Part shown: positions 15,926 through 25,020 of the stretch, piece by piece
How the letters are laid out: each line of letters opens with the position of its first letter
How positions within the stretch are numbered: position 1 is the stretch's first letter
Assembly: GCF_021277265.1 (NCBI RefSeq)
Contig: NZ_JAJSOH010000006.1
Coordinates: 235,823 to 299,822 of the forward strand
DNA length: 64,000 bases
Origin: Kineosporia rhizophila
Lineage (GTDB): Bacteria; Actinomycetota; Actinomycetes; Actinomycetales; Kineosporiaceae
Reading direction: 5' to 3'
Notes under the pieces: generated by a model
What the model was told of the DNA's origin: nothing
The model's input: only the letters and a program-made list of their open reading frames with translations
Databases searched by the model: none
Program-made: the position numbers and the translations under genes

Positions 15926-16882
15926 TCAAGGCACCGGGACCTGGCTGCTGCGCCGGTACTCACGGGGATTGACGCCCCGCACCCGTTTGAAGGCGGCGCT
16001 GAAGGCGAACGGGTCGGAATAGCCGACCCTGCGGGCAATGTCGGCGACGGTGGCGGCCGGCTCTTCCCGCAGCAGGTCCGCGGCCAGAGTCATCCGCCAC
16101 GCCGTCAGGTAGCTGAGCGGAGGCTCACCGACCAGGTCGCTGAAACGTTTGGCCAGCGTCGCGCGGGACACCCCGGCCCGCTCGGCCAGCGTGGCGACCG
16201 TCCACGGCGCGGCCGGTTCGGCGTGCAGCATCTGCAGAGCCTTACCGGCCACGGGATCGCGCTGGGCCGCCCACCAGGCCGGTGGCCGGCCGCCGGGCCG
16301 GTCGAAGTAGGCCCGGAGCGTGCAGACCAGCATCCAGTCCAGCAGACGGTCCAGCACGACCTGCTGACCCGGAGCATCGACGGCCACCTCAGCGGCCAGG
16401 TGATCCAGCACGGGATCGACCCCACCGCCGGCATGCACACTGAGCATGACGGGCAACGACTCCAGCAGTCGGTTGTTGATCTCACTGTGCACCGGATAGG
16501 CCCCGACGATGAGAGTCGTCGGCCCCGGACCCGAGACACCGTGGCTGCCGTCGCCGGGGTCGTGCCAGCCCAGTCGGTGCAGTGTGCCGCCCTGTTCAGG
16601 GGTCGCGCACTCGACCCCGCACTCGATCGGGACAGCCGCCGTGCCCACCTCGTCGACGAAGCTGAAGGTTCCCGGCCCCCGCACCAGCACCGTCTCGTAG
16701 GCCCCCACGCGCTGAGCCGGACCCTGCTCCGGCACGATCCAGCCGCCACCCTGCAGAACAGCGCACAGACTCAGCGGCGCCCCGTCAACGAAGTGCAGCG
16801 ACCAGGGCGGGTTCAACGTCGTGCTGCCGAACAGGGAACCGTGGGCCCGCACGCCACGCATCAGGTCGCTGAACGTATCCAC
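15926..16882 (-). CDS. AraC family transcriptional regulator
   Basis: 318 residues: N-terminal cupin_6 ligand-binding domain (about 1-195, SLHFVDGAPLSLCAVLQGGG) and C-terminal AraC double helix-turn-helix (about 210-310) with VATLAERAGVSRATLAKRF and VADIARRVGYSDPFAFSAAF. This subfamily commonly controls a nearby oxidoreductase. It is divergent from the NAD(P)H oxidoreductase at 16964 with 81 bases between the starts, and an aldo/keto reductase follows on its own strand, so both enzymes are likely targets. Confidence 0.92.
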   Translation of the reverse strand: MDTFSDLMRGVRAHGSLFGSTTLNPPWSLHFVDGAPLSLCAVLQGGGWIVPEQGPAQRVGAYETVLVRGPGTFSFVDEVGTAAVPIECGVECATPEQGGTLHRLGWHDPGDGSHGVSGPGPTTLIVGAYPVHSEINNRLLESLPVMLSVHAGGGVDPVLDHLAAEVAVDAPGQQVVLDRLLDWMLVCTLRAYFDRPGGRPPAWWAAQRDPVAGKALQMLHAEPAAPWTVATLAERAGVSRATLAKRFSDLVGEPPLSYLTAWRMTLAADLLREEPAATVADIARRVGYSDPFAFSAAFKRVRGVNPREYRRSSQVPVP

Positions 16883-16948
16883 TGGCCCAGATTAGACGAT
16901 CGCCCGGGTCTTCTGGCGGATGACCCATGGAATCGTCCACTCAGGCGG

Positions 16949-16961
16949 CGTTGAATCAACG
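16949..16961. promoter_or_regulatory. 13-bp palindrome abutting the quinone reductase start codon
   Basis: CGTTGA-A-TCAACG is a perfect 6-1-6 inverted repeat ending 2 bases before the ATG at 16964. No Shine-Dalgarno is visible in front of this ATG, so the mRNA may be leaderless and the palindrome could overlap the promoter. It is a candidate operator for the divergent AraC protein or another regulator. Confidence 0.4.
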
Positions 16962-16963
16962 TC

Positions 16964-17764
16964 ATGACCATTTCCCACCGACCGACGCCTGGTTCTGCGC
17001 TGTGGGTGTACGCGCACCCCCGCCGCCCCTCCCTGAACGACCGGCTCTTCCAGGAAGGGGTGCAGGAGTTGTCGGCCTACCGCCAGGTGGCGACCTCCGA
17101 CCTGTACGCCCAGGGTTTCGATCCCGTTCTGGGTCGCCGCGACCTCGGAGCACGCGCCGAAGAACCCGGCAACATCGCCGAACAGATCGGTCAGACCTAC
17201 GCACTGGGGCACTCGCCCGCCGACGTCAGCGCCGAACAGGCCAAGCTGGCCGCCGCCGAGTTGCTCGTCATCCAGTTTCCGCTGTGGTGGTACGGCCCGC
17301 CGGCCATCCTGAAGGGCTGGTTCGACCGGGTTCTCACCAGCGAGTTCGCCTACGGGGACGCCGATCCCGAACGTGGCGTGCCCCGACGCTACGGCGACGG
17401 CGGTCTGAGCGGGCGCAAGGCTCTCGTCGTGGTCACCGCGGGCGAGGACGCCCGTTCGGTAGGCCCGCGCGGCATCAGCGGCGATCTGGAATCTCTGCTG
17501 TTCCCCATCACTCACGGCGTGCTCTGGTACGTCGGTATCGAAACGCTGGGCCTGCACGTGGTTCACGACGCCGACGCCCTGGCGCCAACCGAGGGTGAAC
17601 TGGAGGTCAAGCGACTACGGGAAAGGCTGCGCACCCTGGACACCGAGCCGGCACTTCCTTTCCGGCGTCTGCGTGACGGTGAGTACGACGGCACCCGCGC
17701 CCTGCGCGCAGACATCCTGCCCGGCCGTACCGATCTGGGGATCCACCTGAACAGTTCCGAGTGA
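16964..17764 (+). CDS. NAD(P)H dehydrogenase (quinone), Flavodoxin_2 family
   Basis: 266 residues, FMN/FAD-binding flavodoxin-like fold. The early YAHPRRPSLNDRL is the family's phosphate-binding motif (usually AHP-x2-S-N), and LLVIQFPLWWYGPPAILKGWFDRVL is the conserved flavin- and substrate-binding strand seen in KefF, MdaB and NQO1-type reductases. It reduces quinones or nitro compounds by two electrons using NAD(P)H. Divergent from the AraC regulator, its likely controller. The C-terminal extension (LRTLDTEPALPFRRL and after) is ordinary for the longer members. Confidence 0.92.
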   Translation: MTISHRPTPGSALWVYAHPRRPSLNDRLFQEGVQELSAYRQVATSDLYAQGFDPVLGRRDLGARAEEPGNIAEQIGQTYALGHSPADVSAEQAKLAAAELLVIQFPLWWYGPPAILKGWFDRVLTSEFAYGDADPERGVPRRYGDGGLSGRKALVVVTAGEDARSVGPRGISGDLESLLFPITHGVLWYVGIETLGLHVVHDADALAPTEGELEVKRLRERLRTLDTEPALPFRRLRDGEYDGTRALRADILPGRTDLGIHLNSSE

Positions 17765-17774
17765 CGGCGACCGA

Positions 17775-17814
17775 CGACGACCGACGAGGACCGGCGACGA
17801 CCGACGAGGACCGG
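17775..17814 (+). repeat. Two perfect 20-bp tandem repeats
   Basis: The unit CGACGACCGACGAGGACCGG occurs twice back to back (17775-17794 and 17795-17814) just after the quinone reductase stop codon, with a further partial GACCGACGACGACC before. It is non-coding and has no U-tract; a slippage-prone spacer is the simplest reading. Confidence 0.7.
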
Positions 17815-17924
17815 CGGTGATTGCCCGGATTCGTGCTGGTACTGGCGGCCGGGGTCATACCGAGGGCGGAGAGCAGGTCACTCCGTGGGTGGACGATACG
17901 TAATGCCTCCACGGGCGAGGGTTG

Positions 17925-19478
17925 ATGCATCGTCCGACAAGAAAGTTTTCCATGCCTCGCCCCGCTCGACCCGCTCGACCCGCCACCTCAGCCCGCTGCC
18001 TGGGCCTCGTCGCCGTGGCCGCCCTGATCGCCAGCGGTCTGACCGCCTGCCTGTCGCAGTCACACTCACAGGCCCACTCGCAGTCACAGCCACACTCGCA
18101 GTCGCAGTCACACCCGCAGTCGCACTCGGCTGGACGGGACAACCCGCCCTCAGCAGTGGCCGCAACCGAGCTCGATGTGCAGCACTACGACCTGGATCTC
18201 GACTACGACGTGGCCAGGCGGCGTCTCGTCGGGAGGGCCACGCTCGACATCCTGGCCGGCGGCGGCCCGGACGACATCGTGCTGGACGACATCGTTCTGG
18301 ACCTGCGGGGGCCCCGAGCCAAGGCGGTTCGCATCGATGGCGCGGATGCCCAGTTCCGTCAGACCAAGGGCGAACTGGTCATCGAGCCGGTCGCTGGTCC
18401 GAACCCGGGGCAGAAGCTGGAGGTCGAGGTCGAATACGAGGGCGCGATGGGAACCCCTGTAGACGCCAACGGCACACCTTTCGGATGGATCGCTACCTCC
18501 ACCGGGGCGCAGGTGCTCGCCCAGCCCGACGGGGCGCCCACCTGGTTCCCGGCGCACGATGTGCTCACCGACAAGGCCACGTACGACTTCACCGTCACCG
18601 TGCCCCGCGGAATGACGGCCGTGGCCAACGGAATCCTGGGTGGGCATCGGGAGGAGGGCAAGCGCACCACCTGGTCCTGGCATGCCGAAGACCCGATGCT
18701 CACGTACCTGGCCACGGTGAACATCGGCGACTACGACCTGCAGGCTGCCACGGGTCCACAGGGCATCCCGGTGCTCAACGCGGTCAGCCGCGACCTGGAC
18801 CGGCAGGCCACCCGCGACGCGCAGGAAGCGCTGGGCCTGCAGCCCGAGATCCTGAAGTTCCTCGCCGACACCTGGGGCCCTTACCCGTTCTCGGCGGCCG
18901 GTGCGATCGTGAACGACGCCGACCTGGGCTATGCCCTGGAGACCCAGACCCGCCCGGTGTACGCAACCACCCTCGACGACAGCACCATCGTCCATGAACT
19001 GGCCCACCAGTGGTTCGGCGACTCCGTGAGCATCGCGACCTGGCAAGACATCTGGCTCAACGAAGGCTTCGCCGTCTATTCCGAATGGCTGTGGTCAGAC
19101 CGCGAGTACGGTGCCCGGTACGGCGCAACCGTCGACGCCCTGGCCGACGACGTGGCCTCCCGTCCCAAGAGCGACCCGATCTGGAAAGTCGACCTGGCAG
19201 CCCCCACTCGCGCCCAGCTGTTCGACCGCGCGGTCTACGACCGGGGCGCCCTGACCCTGCACGCGCTGCGGCGCACCATCGGCGACGACGCCTTCTGGGA
19301 ACTGACCCGGGCCTGGGCCCGCACCCACGCCGGCGGGAACGTCACCACCGCCGACTTCGAGCACCTGGCCGAGCAGGTCTCCGGCCAGGATCTGCACACC
19401 TTCTTCCGGGCCTGGGTGCACTCGACGGGACGCCCGGACGTCTCAACAATTGACTTGTCGAGGGTGCGGCTCAGTTGA
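17925..19478 (+). CDS. Secreted M1 family metallopeptidase lipoprotein
   Basis: 517 residues from ATG 17925 (ATG 17952 is also possible). A signal peptide ends in the lipobox LTAC (about residue 42), so the enzyme is probably lipid-anchored outside the membrane. Next is a Ser/Gln/His-rich linker of about 25 residues. The catalytic domain has HELAHQWFG (about 357-365) and the third zinc ligand Glu 18 residues on in WLNEGFAV. The exopeptidase motif, GxMEN in classical aminopeptidases, reads GYALE here. The C-terminal domain is short, so the protein resembles small bacterial M1 peptidases. It hydrolyses N-terminal residues of peptides. It is followed 12 bases later by the DinB gene. Confidence 0.9.
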   Translation: MHRPTRKFSMPRPARPARPATSARCLGLVAVAALIASGLTACLSQSHSQAHSQSQPHSQSQSHPQSHSAGRDNPPSAVAATELDVQHYDLDLDYDVARRRLVGRATLDILAGGGPDDIVLDDIVLDLRGPRAKAVRIDGADAQFRQTKGELVIEPVAGPNPGQKLEVEVEYEGAMGTPVDANGTPFGWIATSTGAQVLAQPDGAPTWFPAHDVLTDKATYDFTVTVPRGMTAVANGILGGHREEGKRTTWSWHAEDPMLTYLATVNIGDYDLQAATGPQGIPVLNAVSRDLDRQATRDAQEALGLQPEILKFLADTWGPYPFSAAGAIVNDADLGYALETQTRPVYATTLDDSTIVHELAHQWFGDSVSIATWQDIWLNEGFAVYSEWLWSDREYGARYGATVDALADDVASRPKSDPIWKVDLAAPTRAQLFDRAVYDRGALTLHALRRTIGDDAFWELTRAWARTHAGGNVTTADFEHLAEQVSGQDLHTFFRAWVHSTGRPDVSTIDLSRVRLS

Positions 19479-19490
19479 TTGATTGACCGG

Positions 19491-20030
19491 ATGAGCTTCG
19501 ACGGCATGTGGATGAGGCCCGGCGACGACCCTCGCGAGGCCATTCCCCCCGGGCGGGGCGAAAAGGCCGTGCTGGCGGAATACCTCGACCGTTACCGGAT
19601 GACCTTCGAACTCAAGTGCGCGGGGCTGACTGCTGCGCAACTGGCGACGCGTTCGGTGACGCCGTCGACCATGTCGCTACTGGGGCTGGTCCGTCATCTC
19701 GCGCGGGTCGAGCACTCCTGGACGCGCCGGGTCTTCGAGGGACAGCCCGAACTGCCCCGGCTGTACCGCACCGAGGACGATCCGGATCTCGACTTCAACC
19801 AGGCGATCGCCGACGACGAGGTCGTTGCCGAGGCCTGGGCCACCTGGCGCGGGGAGGTCGCCCATGCCCGGGCTGTCTACGCCGGCCTGGATCTCGACGC
19901 GCTGATCCGGGTCGACGGGCAGGAGGTCGAGGCCCGCGACATCGTGGTCCACCTGGTCGAGGAGTACGCCCGGCACGTCGGGCACGCCGATCTGCTGCGT
20001 GAGGCCCTCGACGGCCGCACGGGTCAGTAG
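19491..20030 (+). CDS. DinB family protein (DUF664 type)
   Basis: 179 residues. A four-helix bundle of the DinB/YfiT superfamily: the first conserved His in LGLVRHLARVEHSWTRRVF and the C-terminal His pair in HLVEEYARHVGHADLL form the usual metal site. The family includes mycothiol- or bacillithiol-dependent transferases; in this mycothiol-using phylum a thiol-transferase role is possible but not shown. ATG 19491 lies 12 bases after the M1 peptidase stop, and the methyltransferase gene starts 41 bases after it, so the three may share a transcript. Confidence 0.85.
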   Translation: MSFDGMWMRPGDDPREAIPPGRGEKAVLAEYLDRYRMTFELKCAGLTAAQLATRSVTPSTMSLLGLVRHLARVEHSWTRRVFEGQPELPRLYRTEDDPDLDFNQAIADDEVVAEAWATWRGEVAHARAVYAGLDLDALIRVDGQEVEARDIVVHLVEEYARHVGHADLLREALDGRTGQ

Positions 20031-20071
20031 GACCCGAAAATCACCGGCCGGGCCCGAGGAACGGAGCACCG

Positions 20072-20962
20072 ATGCGCGAGCCGATCTACCAGCACCCTCT
20101 GGCCTACCTGCTCGGGCTGGAGGGCTTGGCCCTGTTGCGGGGCTGGGCCGGTGACTTCGACGAGGAGTTCACCCGCGGCCGCCTCGACGAGGTGCGGCGG
20201 TTGCTCGACGACCCGCAGCTGAGAGCCCATCCCGGTGTTCAGGCGAGACGCGGGCTGGTCAACGACGGATACCAGCGGTGGGCGCCGCATTACGACACCC
20301 CGAACAGCCTGTTCGATCTGGACGAGCCCTTCGTGCACGGCGTCGTGGAAAGTCTGCCCGTCGGGACCGCCCTGGATGCGGCGTGCGGTACCGGCCGCTT
20401 CGCAAGCGATCTGGCTCGGCGGGGGCATCGCGTGCTGGGGGTGGACGGCAATGCCGAGATGCTGCGGGTGGCCCAGGGCCGACTGCCGGCCGCCCAGTTC
20501 GTGCGCGGTGACCTGCACCGGCTCCCGGTGGCCGATGCCTCGGTGGATCTCGTGGTGTGTGCTCTGGCCCTCTCGCACCTGCCGGCGCTGGAGCCGGCGA
20601 TGGGGGAGTTCAGCCGGGTGCTGCGCCCGGGTGGGCATCTCGTGATCTCCGATGTGCACCACGAATGCGTGTTCCGTGGATCGGTCGTGAATGCAACCGG
20701 AAGCGACGGACGTCCGGGCTTGGTTCCGACGTATCGCCACCGCCCCGGCGACTTCCTGCGGGCCGCATTGGCCCACGGTCTGCAGGTACGTGCCTGTGAG
20801 GAGCCGAAGGCCTCCCGGCCGGTCGAGCCCGAAGGAGAAGACCCGGGGCCGTGGTCGGGCTGGCCCTGGTCTCTGAGCGGCCTGGCTCCGGAGGCGTGGA
20901 AGGCGGCCTGGGACGTCCCGCTGGTGATCAACTGCCATTTCCAGCGGGACGTCCGGCCGTAA
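20072..20962 (+). CDS. SAM-dependent methyltransferase, class I
   Basis: 296 residues. Rossmann methyltransferase core with motif I ALDAACGTGRFASDLA (about residues 97-112), acidic motif II VLGVDGNAEML, and post-motif FSRVLRPGGHLVISDVHHE as in the UbiE/MenG/Methyltransf_11 group. An N-terminal helical extension of about 65 residues precedes it. Substrate unknown; a small metabolite or lipid is usual for this architecture. It ends 4 bases before the convergent alpha-galactosidase stop codon. Confidence 0.9.
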   Translation: MREPIYQHPLAYLLGLEGLALLRGWAGDFDEEFTRGRLDEVRRLLDDPQLRAHPGVQARRGLVNDGYQRWAPHYDTPNSLFDLDEPFVHGVVESLPVGTALDAACGTGRFASDLARRGHRVLGVDGNAEMLRVAQGRLPAAQFVRGDLHRLPVADASVDLVVCALALSHLPALEPAMGEFSRVLRPGGHLVISDVHHECVFRGSVVNATGSDGRPGLVPTYRHRPGDFLRAALAHGLQVRACEEPKASRPVEPEGEDPGPWSGWPWSLSGLAPEAWKAAWDVPLVINCHFQRDVRP

Positions 20963-20966
20963 CCGG

Positions 20967-23156
20967 TCAGCGGGCGTTGAGCTCCAGCACCAGGGCCTGC
21001 TGGGCGGAGAGGGTGGGCATCGGCAGGCCCACCGTGGTCAGGACCGAGCCGGGCAGGAGCAGTTCGCCGTCGACGGCCTGCTGCACCCAGGCGGAGTGGA
21101 AACGCCCGGCGAACGAGGGCAGACCGAAGTCACCGACCACCCGCACGGCGTAGGTGCGCGCCGGGTCCAGGCCGGGGAACTGCACCTGGCCGGAGAACAC
21201 CGAGGCCGAGGTGGTGGTGCGGGCCCAGATGTAGACGGCCCGGGCGGCGTCGGTGTCCACCATGCCGCGCAGGGTGGTGGCCGGGTCGGCCACGTCGGCG
21301 TTGACCACCTGACCGCGGGCGATCATCGGGCGCACGCTCTTGTGGAAGGCGATGAAGCGCTGCAGGGCCGCCAGTTCCTCGGCGCTGCGGCTGGTCAGGT
21401 CCCACTCCACGCCGGCGTGGCCGATCAGGGCCCCGGCGAAGCGCAGCGTGGCGCCGGTGTCGCGGCTGGTGGTGTGCGCGGGGGAGGAGCCGACGTGCAC
21501 GCCGACCAGTTCGGGCGGCAGCAGCTGCATGGTCCAGCGGTCGATCATGACGCGCTCCACCGGGTCGATGCAGTCGGAGGCCCAGACCCGGTCGGTGCGG
21601 GCCAGGATGCCCAGGTCGACGCGGGCGCCGCCGGAGGCGCAGGACTCGATCTCCAGGCCGGGGTGACGCTCGCGCAGCGTGTCCATCAGGGCGTAGGTGG
21701 CGCGGGTCTGGGCCGAGACGGCGACGGCGTCACCGTGGCCGCGGGAGACCGCCTCGTGCAGCTCCCGGTTGTGGTCCCACTTGATGTAGGCCACGCCGAA
21801 GGCGGTGACCGCGGTGCTGATCGCGTCGACCAGGTAGGCGAACGCCTCGGGGTTGGTCAGGTCCAGCACGTACTGCTGGCGCATCGGGGCGCCCTGGCCC
21901 TGGGAGGGGGCGAGGATCCAGTCCGGATGCCGGCGGGCGGCCTCGGAGTCCAGGCTGATCATCTCCGGCTCGAACCAGAGGCCGAACTCCAGGCCGCGCT
22001 CGCGCACGTGGTCGGCCAGCGGGGCCAGGCCCTCGGGCCACACCTTGGGGTCGACCTGCCAGTCGCCCAGGCTGGTGGTGTCGTTGCGGCGGCCCAGGAA
22101 CCAGCCGTCGTCCAGCACGAAACGCTCGGCGCCGACCTCGGCGGCCTTGTCCACGAGCGCCTTGAGCCGGTCGAGGCTGTGGTCGAAGTACACCGCCTCC
22201 CAGGTGTTCACGATCACCGGGCGGGGCCGGACCGGGTGGCTGGAGCGGGCCCGCAGGTACTGGTGGAAGCGGTCGGAGATGCCGTCCAGGCCGCGGCCGG
22301 ACCAGGCGAAGAACGCGTCGGGGGAGACGTACTCCTGGCCAGGGGCCAGCCGGACCTCGCCAGGTCGCAGCGCCTCGCCACCACCGATCACCGAGGTGGA
22401 ACCGCCGGCGCCCTCGGGCAGACGCTCCACCCGCCAGTGGCTTTCGCCGCTCCAGGCCAGGTGGAAGCCCCAGACCTCGCCGGTGCGGTTCCCGAACGAC
22501 GGGGTGCCGGCCAGGGTGAGGTAGGGGGAGTCCGGACCGGGCTTGCCGCGGCGCATGTGCCGGTGGTGCGAACCGTCGACCACGGGCAGGCGCTGCGGCT
22601 GGCGCTCACGGGCCCAGCGCCCGGTGAAGTCGAGGATCTCGCTGGCACGCGGGGGCAGCGGCATGAGAGCAGTGACGGCGGAGAGCTCGTAGGGCAGCTC
22701 GGGGTCCTGGTCGTCGGCGGGGCGCAGCACCCGGTGGCGCACCTGCACCAGCCCCTGCGGGGTCAGCCGGACCAGCAGGCCGAACTCGAGCCCGGTGACC
22801 TCGTCGCTCAGTTGCACTTCCAGCGTGCTACCCAGGTCCGCGTCGTGACTGAGGCGAGTCGACCCGTCCTCAATTACCGGACGCGGCGACGTGCGCCGCC
22901 CGCCCAGGTGGCCGGACAGCCCTGGCGTGCCTACCCACAGGTCCCGCTCGGTGGGGAGCAGGGTGAGGCGCCGGGGGAGGTCGGGTGCGTTGTGGGGGGT
23001 CTCGGTAGGAGTGCTCAGGGCCAGCGCGCGCAGGCCGTTCTCGTCGAGTTCACCCAGGTCGGCGCCCCAGTGCAGGACGGCCGGGACCGGTCCTTCGAGA
23101 CTGATGACCAGGCTGACGCCCGCGGCGCGGAAATGGACAGGGGCGGGGTGCGACAC
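20967..23156 (-). CDS. Alpha-galactosidase, GH36
   Basis: 729 residues, full length for GH36. N-terminal beta-sandwich (about 1-300), TIM barrel (about 310-630) and C-terminal beta domain. The nucleophile Asp is in YIKWDHNRE (about residue 462) and the acid/base Asp in WASDCIDP (about 525); SCASGGARVD and the FVLDDGWFLGRR motif are also family signatures. No signal peptide, so it acts in the cytosol on imported raffinose- or melibiose-type alpha-galactosides. The 200-base space to the divergent peptidase gene holds an AT-rich patch near 23210-23232 that may contain its promoter. No sugar transporter is adjacent. Confidence 0.93.
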   Translation of the reverse strand: MSHPAPVHFRAAGVSLVISLEGPVPAVLHWGADLGELDENGLRALALSTPTETPHNAPDLPRRLTLLPTERDLWVGTPGLSGHLGGRRTSPRPVIEDGSTRLSHDADLGSTLEVQLSDEVTGLEFGLLVRLTPQGLVQVRHRVLRPADDQDPELPYELSAVTALMPLPPRASEILDFTGRWARERQPQRLPVVDGSHHRHMRRGKPGPDSPYLTLAGTPSFGNRTGEVWGFHLAWSGESHWRVERLPEGAGGSTSVIGGGEALRPGEVRLAPGQEYVSPDAFFAWSGRGLDGISDRFHQYLRARSSHPVRPRPVIVNTWEAVYFDHSLDRLKALVDKAAEVGAERFVLDDGWFLGRRNDTTSLGDWQVDPKVWPEGLAPLADHVRERGLEFGLWFEPEMISLDSEAARRHPDWILAPSQGQGAPMRQQYVLDLTNPEAFAYLVDAISTAVTAFGVAYIKWDHNRELHEAVSRGHGDAVAVSAQTRATYALMDTLRERHPGLEIESCASGGARVDLGILARTDRVWASDCIDPVERVMIDRWTMQLLPPELVGVHVGSSPAHTTSRDTGATLRFAGALIGHAGVEWDLTSRSAEELAALQRFIAFHKSVRPMIARGQVVNADVADPATTLRGMVDTDAARAVYIWARTTTSASVFSGQVQFPGLDPARTYAVRVVGDFGLPSFAGRFHSAWVQQAVDGELLLPGSVLTTVGLPMPTLSAQQALVLELNAR

Positions 23157-23360
23157 GATGTGCTCCGTTGCGATGGTGGCGATGGCTTGCGGTGGTGGCG
23201 GTTCGGCTACTTATTTTTACCGTGAAAGAAAATCCCGGACAATCGCCCACGCGTGAGTGAGCCGGATCACGTCGATCTCGGGTGGAGTGTGCCCCGACGG
23301 CACGGTGTTGCCTGATCCGGGTCAGTCCGAAGCACCGCAATGAGCGTTCCGGAGGAGCCC

Positions 23361-25010
23361 GTGAAAAGCATCCACAAGGCCGCCCTCGCCCTGTCACCCC
23401 TGGTCGTGCTCGGCGTGTGCGCCGGGCCCGCGCAGGCCGCCGACCAGGGGCGAGTGCCCGAGGGAGCGGTCTGGAGCCAGCACTACTTCCCCTCCAGCGG
23501 CGGGGTCGAACTGCACGCCGACGTGCTGCTGCCGGAGAAACGCAAGAAGGGGCAGAAGCTCCCGGTCATCCTCTCGGTGGGGCCCTACTTCGGCCACGCC
23601 GGTCAGATGGGCCCCGAGGGGTTCAAGAAGACCGGCCCCTCGGCCCGGTTCAACGACCTGATCGAGGAGGGCGGTGCCCTCGAGCGCGGCTACGCCCTGG
23701 TCATGGTCGACTCCCGGGGCTTCGGCGGCTCCACCGGCTGCCACGACCTGGCCGGTCCCGGTGAGCAGGCCGATGTGAAGGCCGCCATCGGCTGGGCCGC
23801 CAAGCAGCCCTGGTCGAGCGGGGCGGTGGCGATGTACGGCAAGTCGTACGACGCGATCACCGCACTGGTCGGCAACAACACCGACCACCCGGCGCTGAAG
23901 GCCACGGTCGCGATGGAGCCGATCTGGGAGCCCTACCGCAACTTCCGCTCCGACGGCGTGCCCCGGGCCACCATCGCCCAGGTCGCCCAGCAGTACATCA
24001 CCATCGCCACCTCGCCCCAGATGCCGGACGACTCCAAGCGCTACCGCAAGAACGCCGCCTGGGAGACGAAGAACCCGCTGTGCCTGGCCGAGATCATGAA
24101 CGGCTACCGCACGGCCGACCGGGACTCGGCCTACTGGGAGGCGCGTGACCTGCCGGCCCAGGCCGCCGGGACGAAGACCCCGCTGTTCTTCACCCAGGGC
24201 TTCACCGAGTGGAACACCGAGGCCGAGGGGCTGCGCGAGTTCCTGGCCAACCACGAGGGCACCGAGCGCGGCTGGCTCGGCCCGTGGGCCCACGACCGGC
24301 CCAACGACCGGCGTCCGGACGGCCGCCTGCAGGTGGGCCGGGGCGGCTGGTTCAAGGAGGTGTTCGCCTTCTACGACGAGCATCTGAAGGGCAAGAAGCC
24401 GAACACTACCTACCCCACCTTCGCGGTCCAGGACAGCAACGGCCGCTGGCGCGGTCAGGACGCCTGGCCGCTCGCCGACGCCGAGGCCGAAGTGAGCCTC
24501 AAGACAGGCGAATTCGTGGACGATGGCCGGGAGTCCACGTATGTGACGCATTCGGAACCGGTGCAGAAGGCCACCCGGATCACCGGTACCCCCGAAATGG
24601 ACGTCAGCGCCGACACCGACAGCGAGGTCCAGGTGAAGCTGTACGACGTGGCTCCCGGAGGCAAGGCGGTCATGTTCGACATGCAGGTCTCGCGATTCAG
24701 CAACGGCCGGACCGCCTTCGAACTGCGCTCCACCGACTGGGTACTGAAGAAGGGCCACTCCCTGGCGGTGGAGATCGGCACCGTCCAGCCCGGCATCCCG
24801 ACCGCGAGCGACTGGCTGGCCAGCCCGACCGGAAAGACGGTCAAGATCACCGACGCTCACCTGCGGGTGGCTCTCGACGATCCGGCCGACGACCGCCGGA
24901 CCAGCGGTGAGCCGGCCCCGTTCCTGGCCGAGTACAGCGCCGCCTACACGGTCGACCTGAAGCAGCGCCTCACCGGCTCGCCTTCGTTCGCCCTCCCGCT
25001 CAGCCGGTAG
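23361..25010 (+). CDS. Secreted CocE/NonD (S15-like) alpha/beta hydrolase
   Basis: 549 residues from GTG 23361, chosen for the GGAGGAG three bases ahead. A Sec signal peptide ends at about AQAADQ (residue 28). The hydrolase domain carries the nucleophile in MYGKSYDAIT and the catalytic His in GPWAHDRP; the region that normally carries the acid reads GFTEWNTEAEG, with Glu where many homologs have Asp. A C-terminal jelly-roll domain (about 395-540) is typical of X-Pro dipeptidyl peptidases and cocaine esterase. It acts outside the cell on peptides or esters. MOSC gene follows after 10 bases. Confidence 0.88.
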   Translation: MKSIHKAALALSPLVVLGVCAGPAQAADQGRVPEGAVWSQHYFPSSGGVELHADVLLPEKRKKGQKLPVILSVGPYFGHAGQMGPEGFKKTGPSARFNDLIEEGGALERGYALVMVDSRGFGGSTGCHDLAGPGEQADVKAAIGWAAKQPWSSGAVAMYGKSYDAITALVGNNTDHPALKATVAMEPIWEPYRNFRSDGVPRATIAQVAQQYITIATSPQMPDDSKRYRKNAAWETKNPLCLAEIMNGYRTADRDSAYWEARDLPAQAAGTKTPLFFTQGFTEWNTEAEGLREFLANHEGTERGWLGPWAHDRPNDRRPDGRLQVGRGGWFKEVFAFYDEHLKGKKPNTTYPTFAVQDSNGRWRGQDAWPLADAEAEVSLKTGEFVDDGRESTYVTHSEPVQKATRITGTPEMDVSADTDSEVQVKLYDVAPGGKAVMFDMQVSRFSNGRTAFELRSTDWVLKKGHSLAVEIGTVQPGIPTASDWLASPTGKTVKITDAHLRVALDDPADDRRTSGEPAPFLAEYSAAYTVDLKQRLTGSPSFALPLSR

Positions 25011-25020
25011 GGTTCGGTGG

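Noticed and set aside
21096..23225. A 709-codon open frame on the plus strand opposite the alpha-galactosidase
   Set aside because: Low-complexity Gly/Ala/Val/Gln-rich product without domains, while the minus strand carries a complete GH36 enzyme.
23210..23232. Operator for the alpha-galactosidase (TTTTACCGTGAAAG)
   Set aside because: Only about half of the positions are symmetric, so it is no more than an AT-rich promoter patch.
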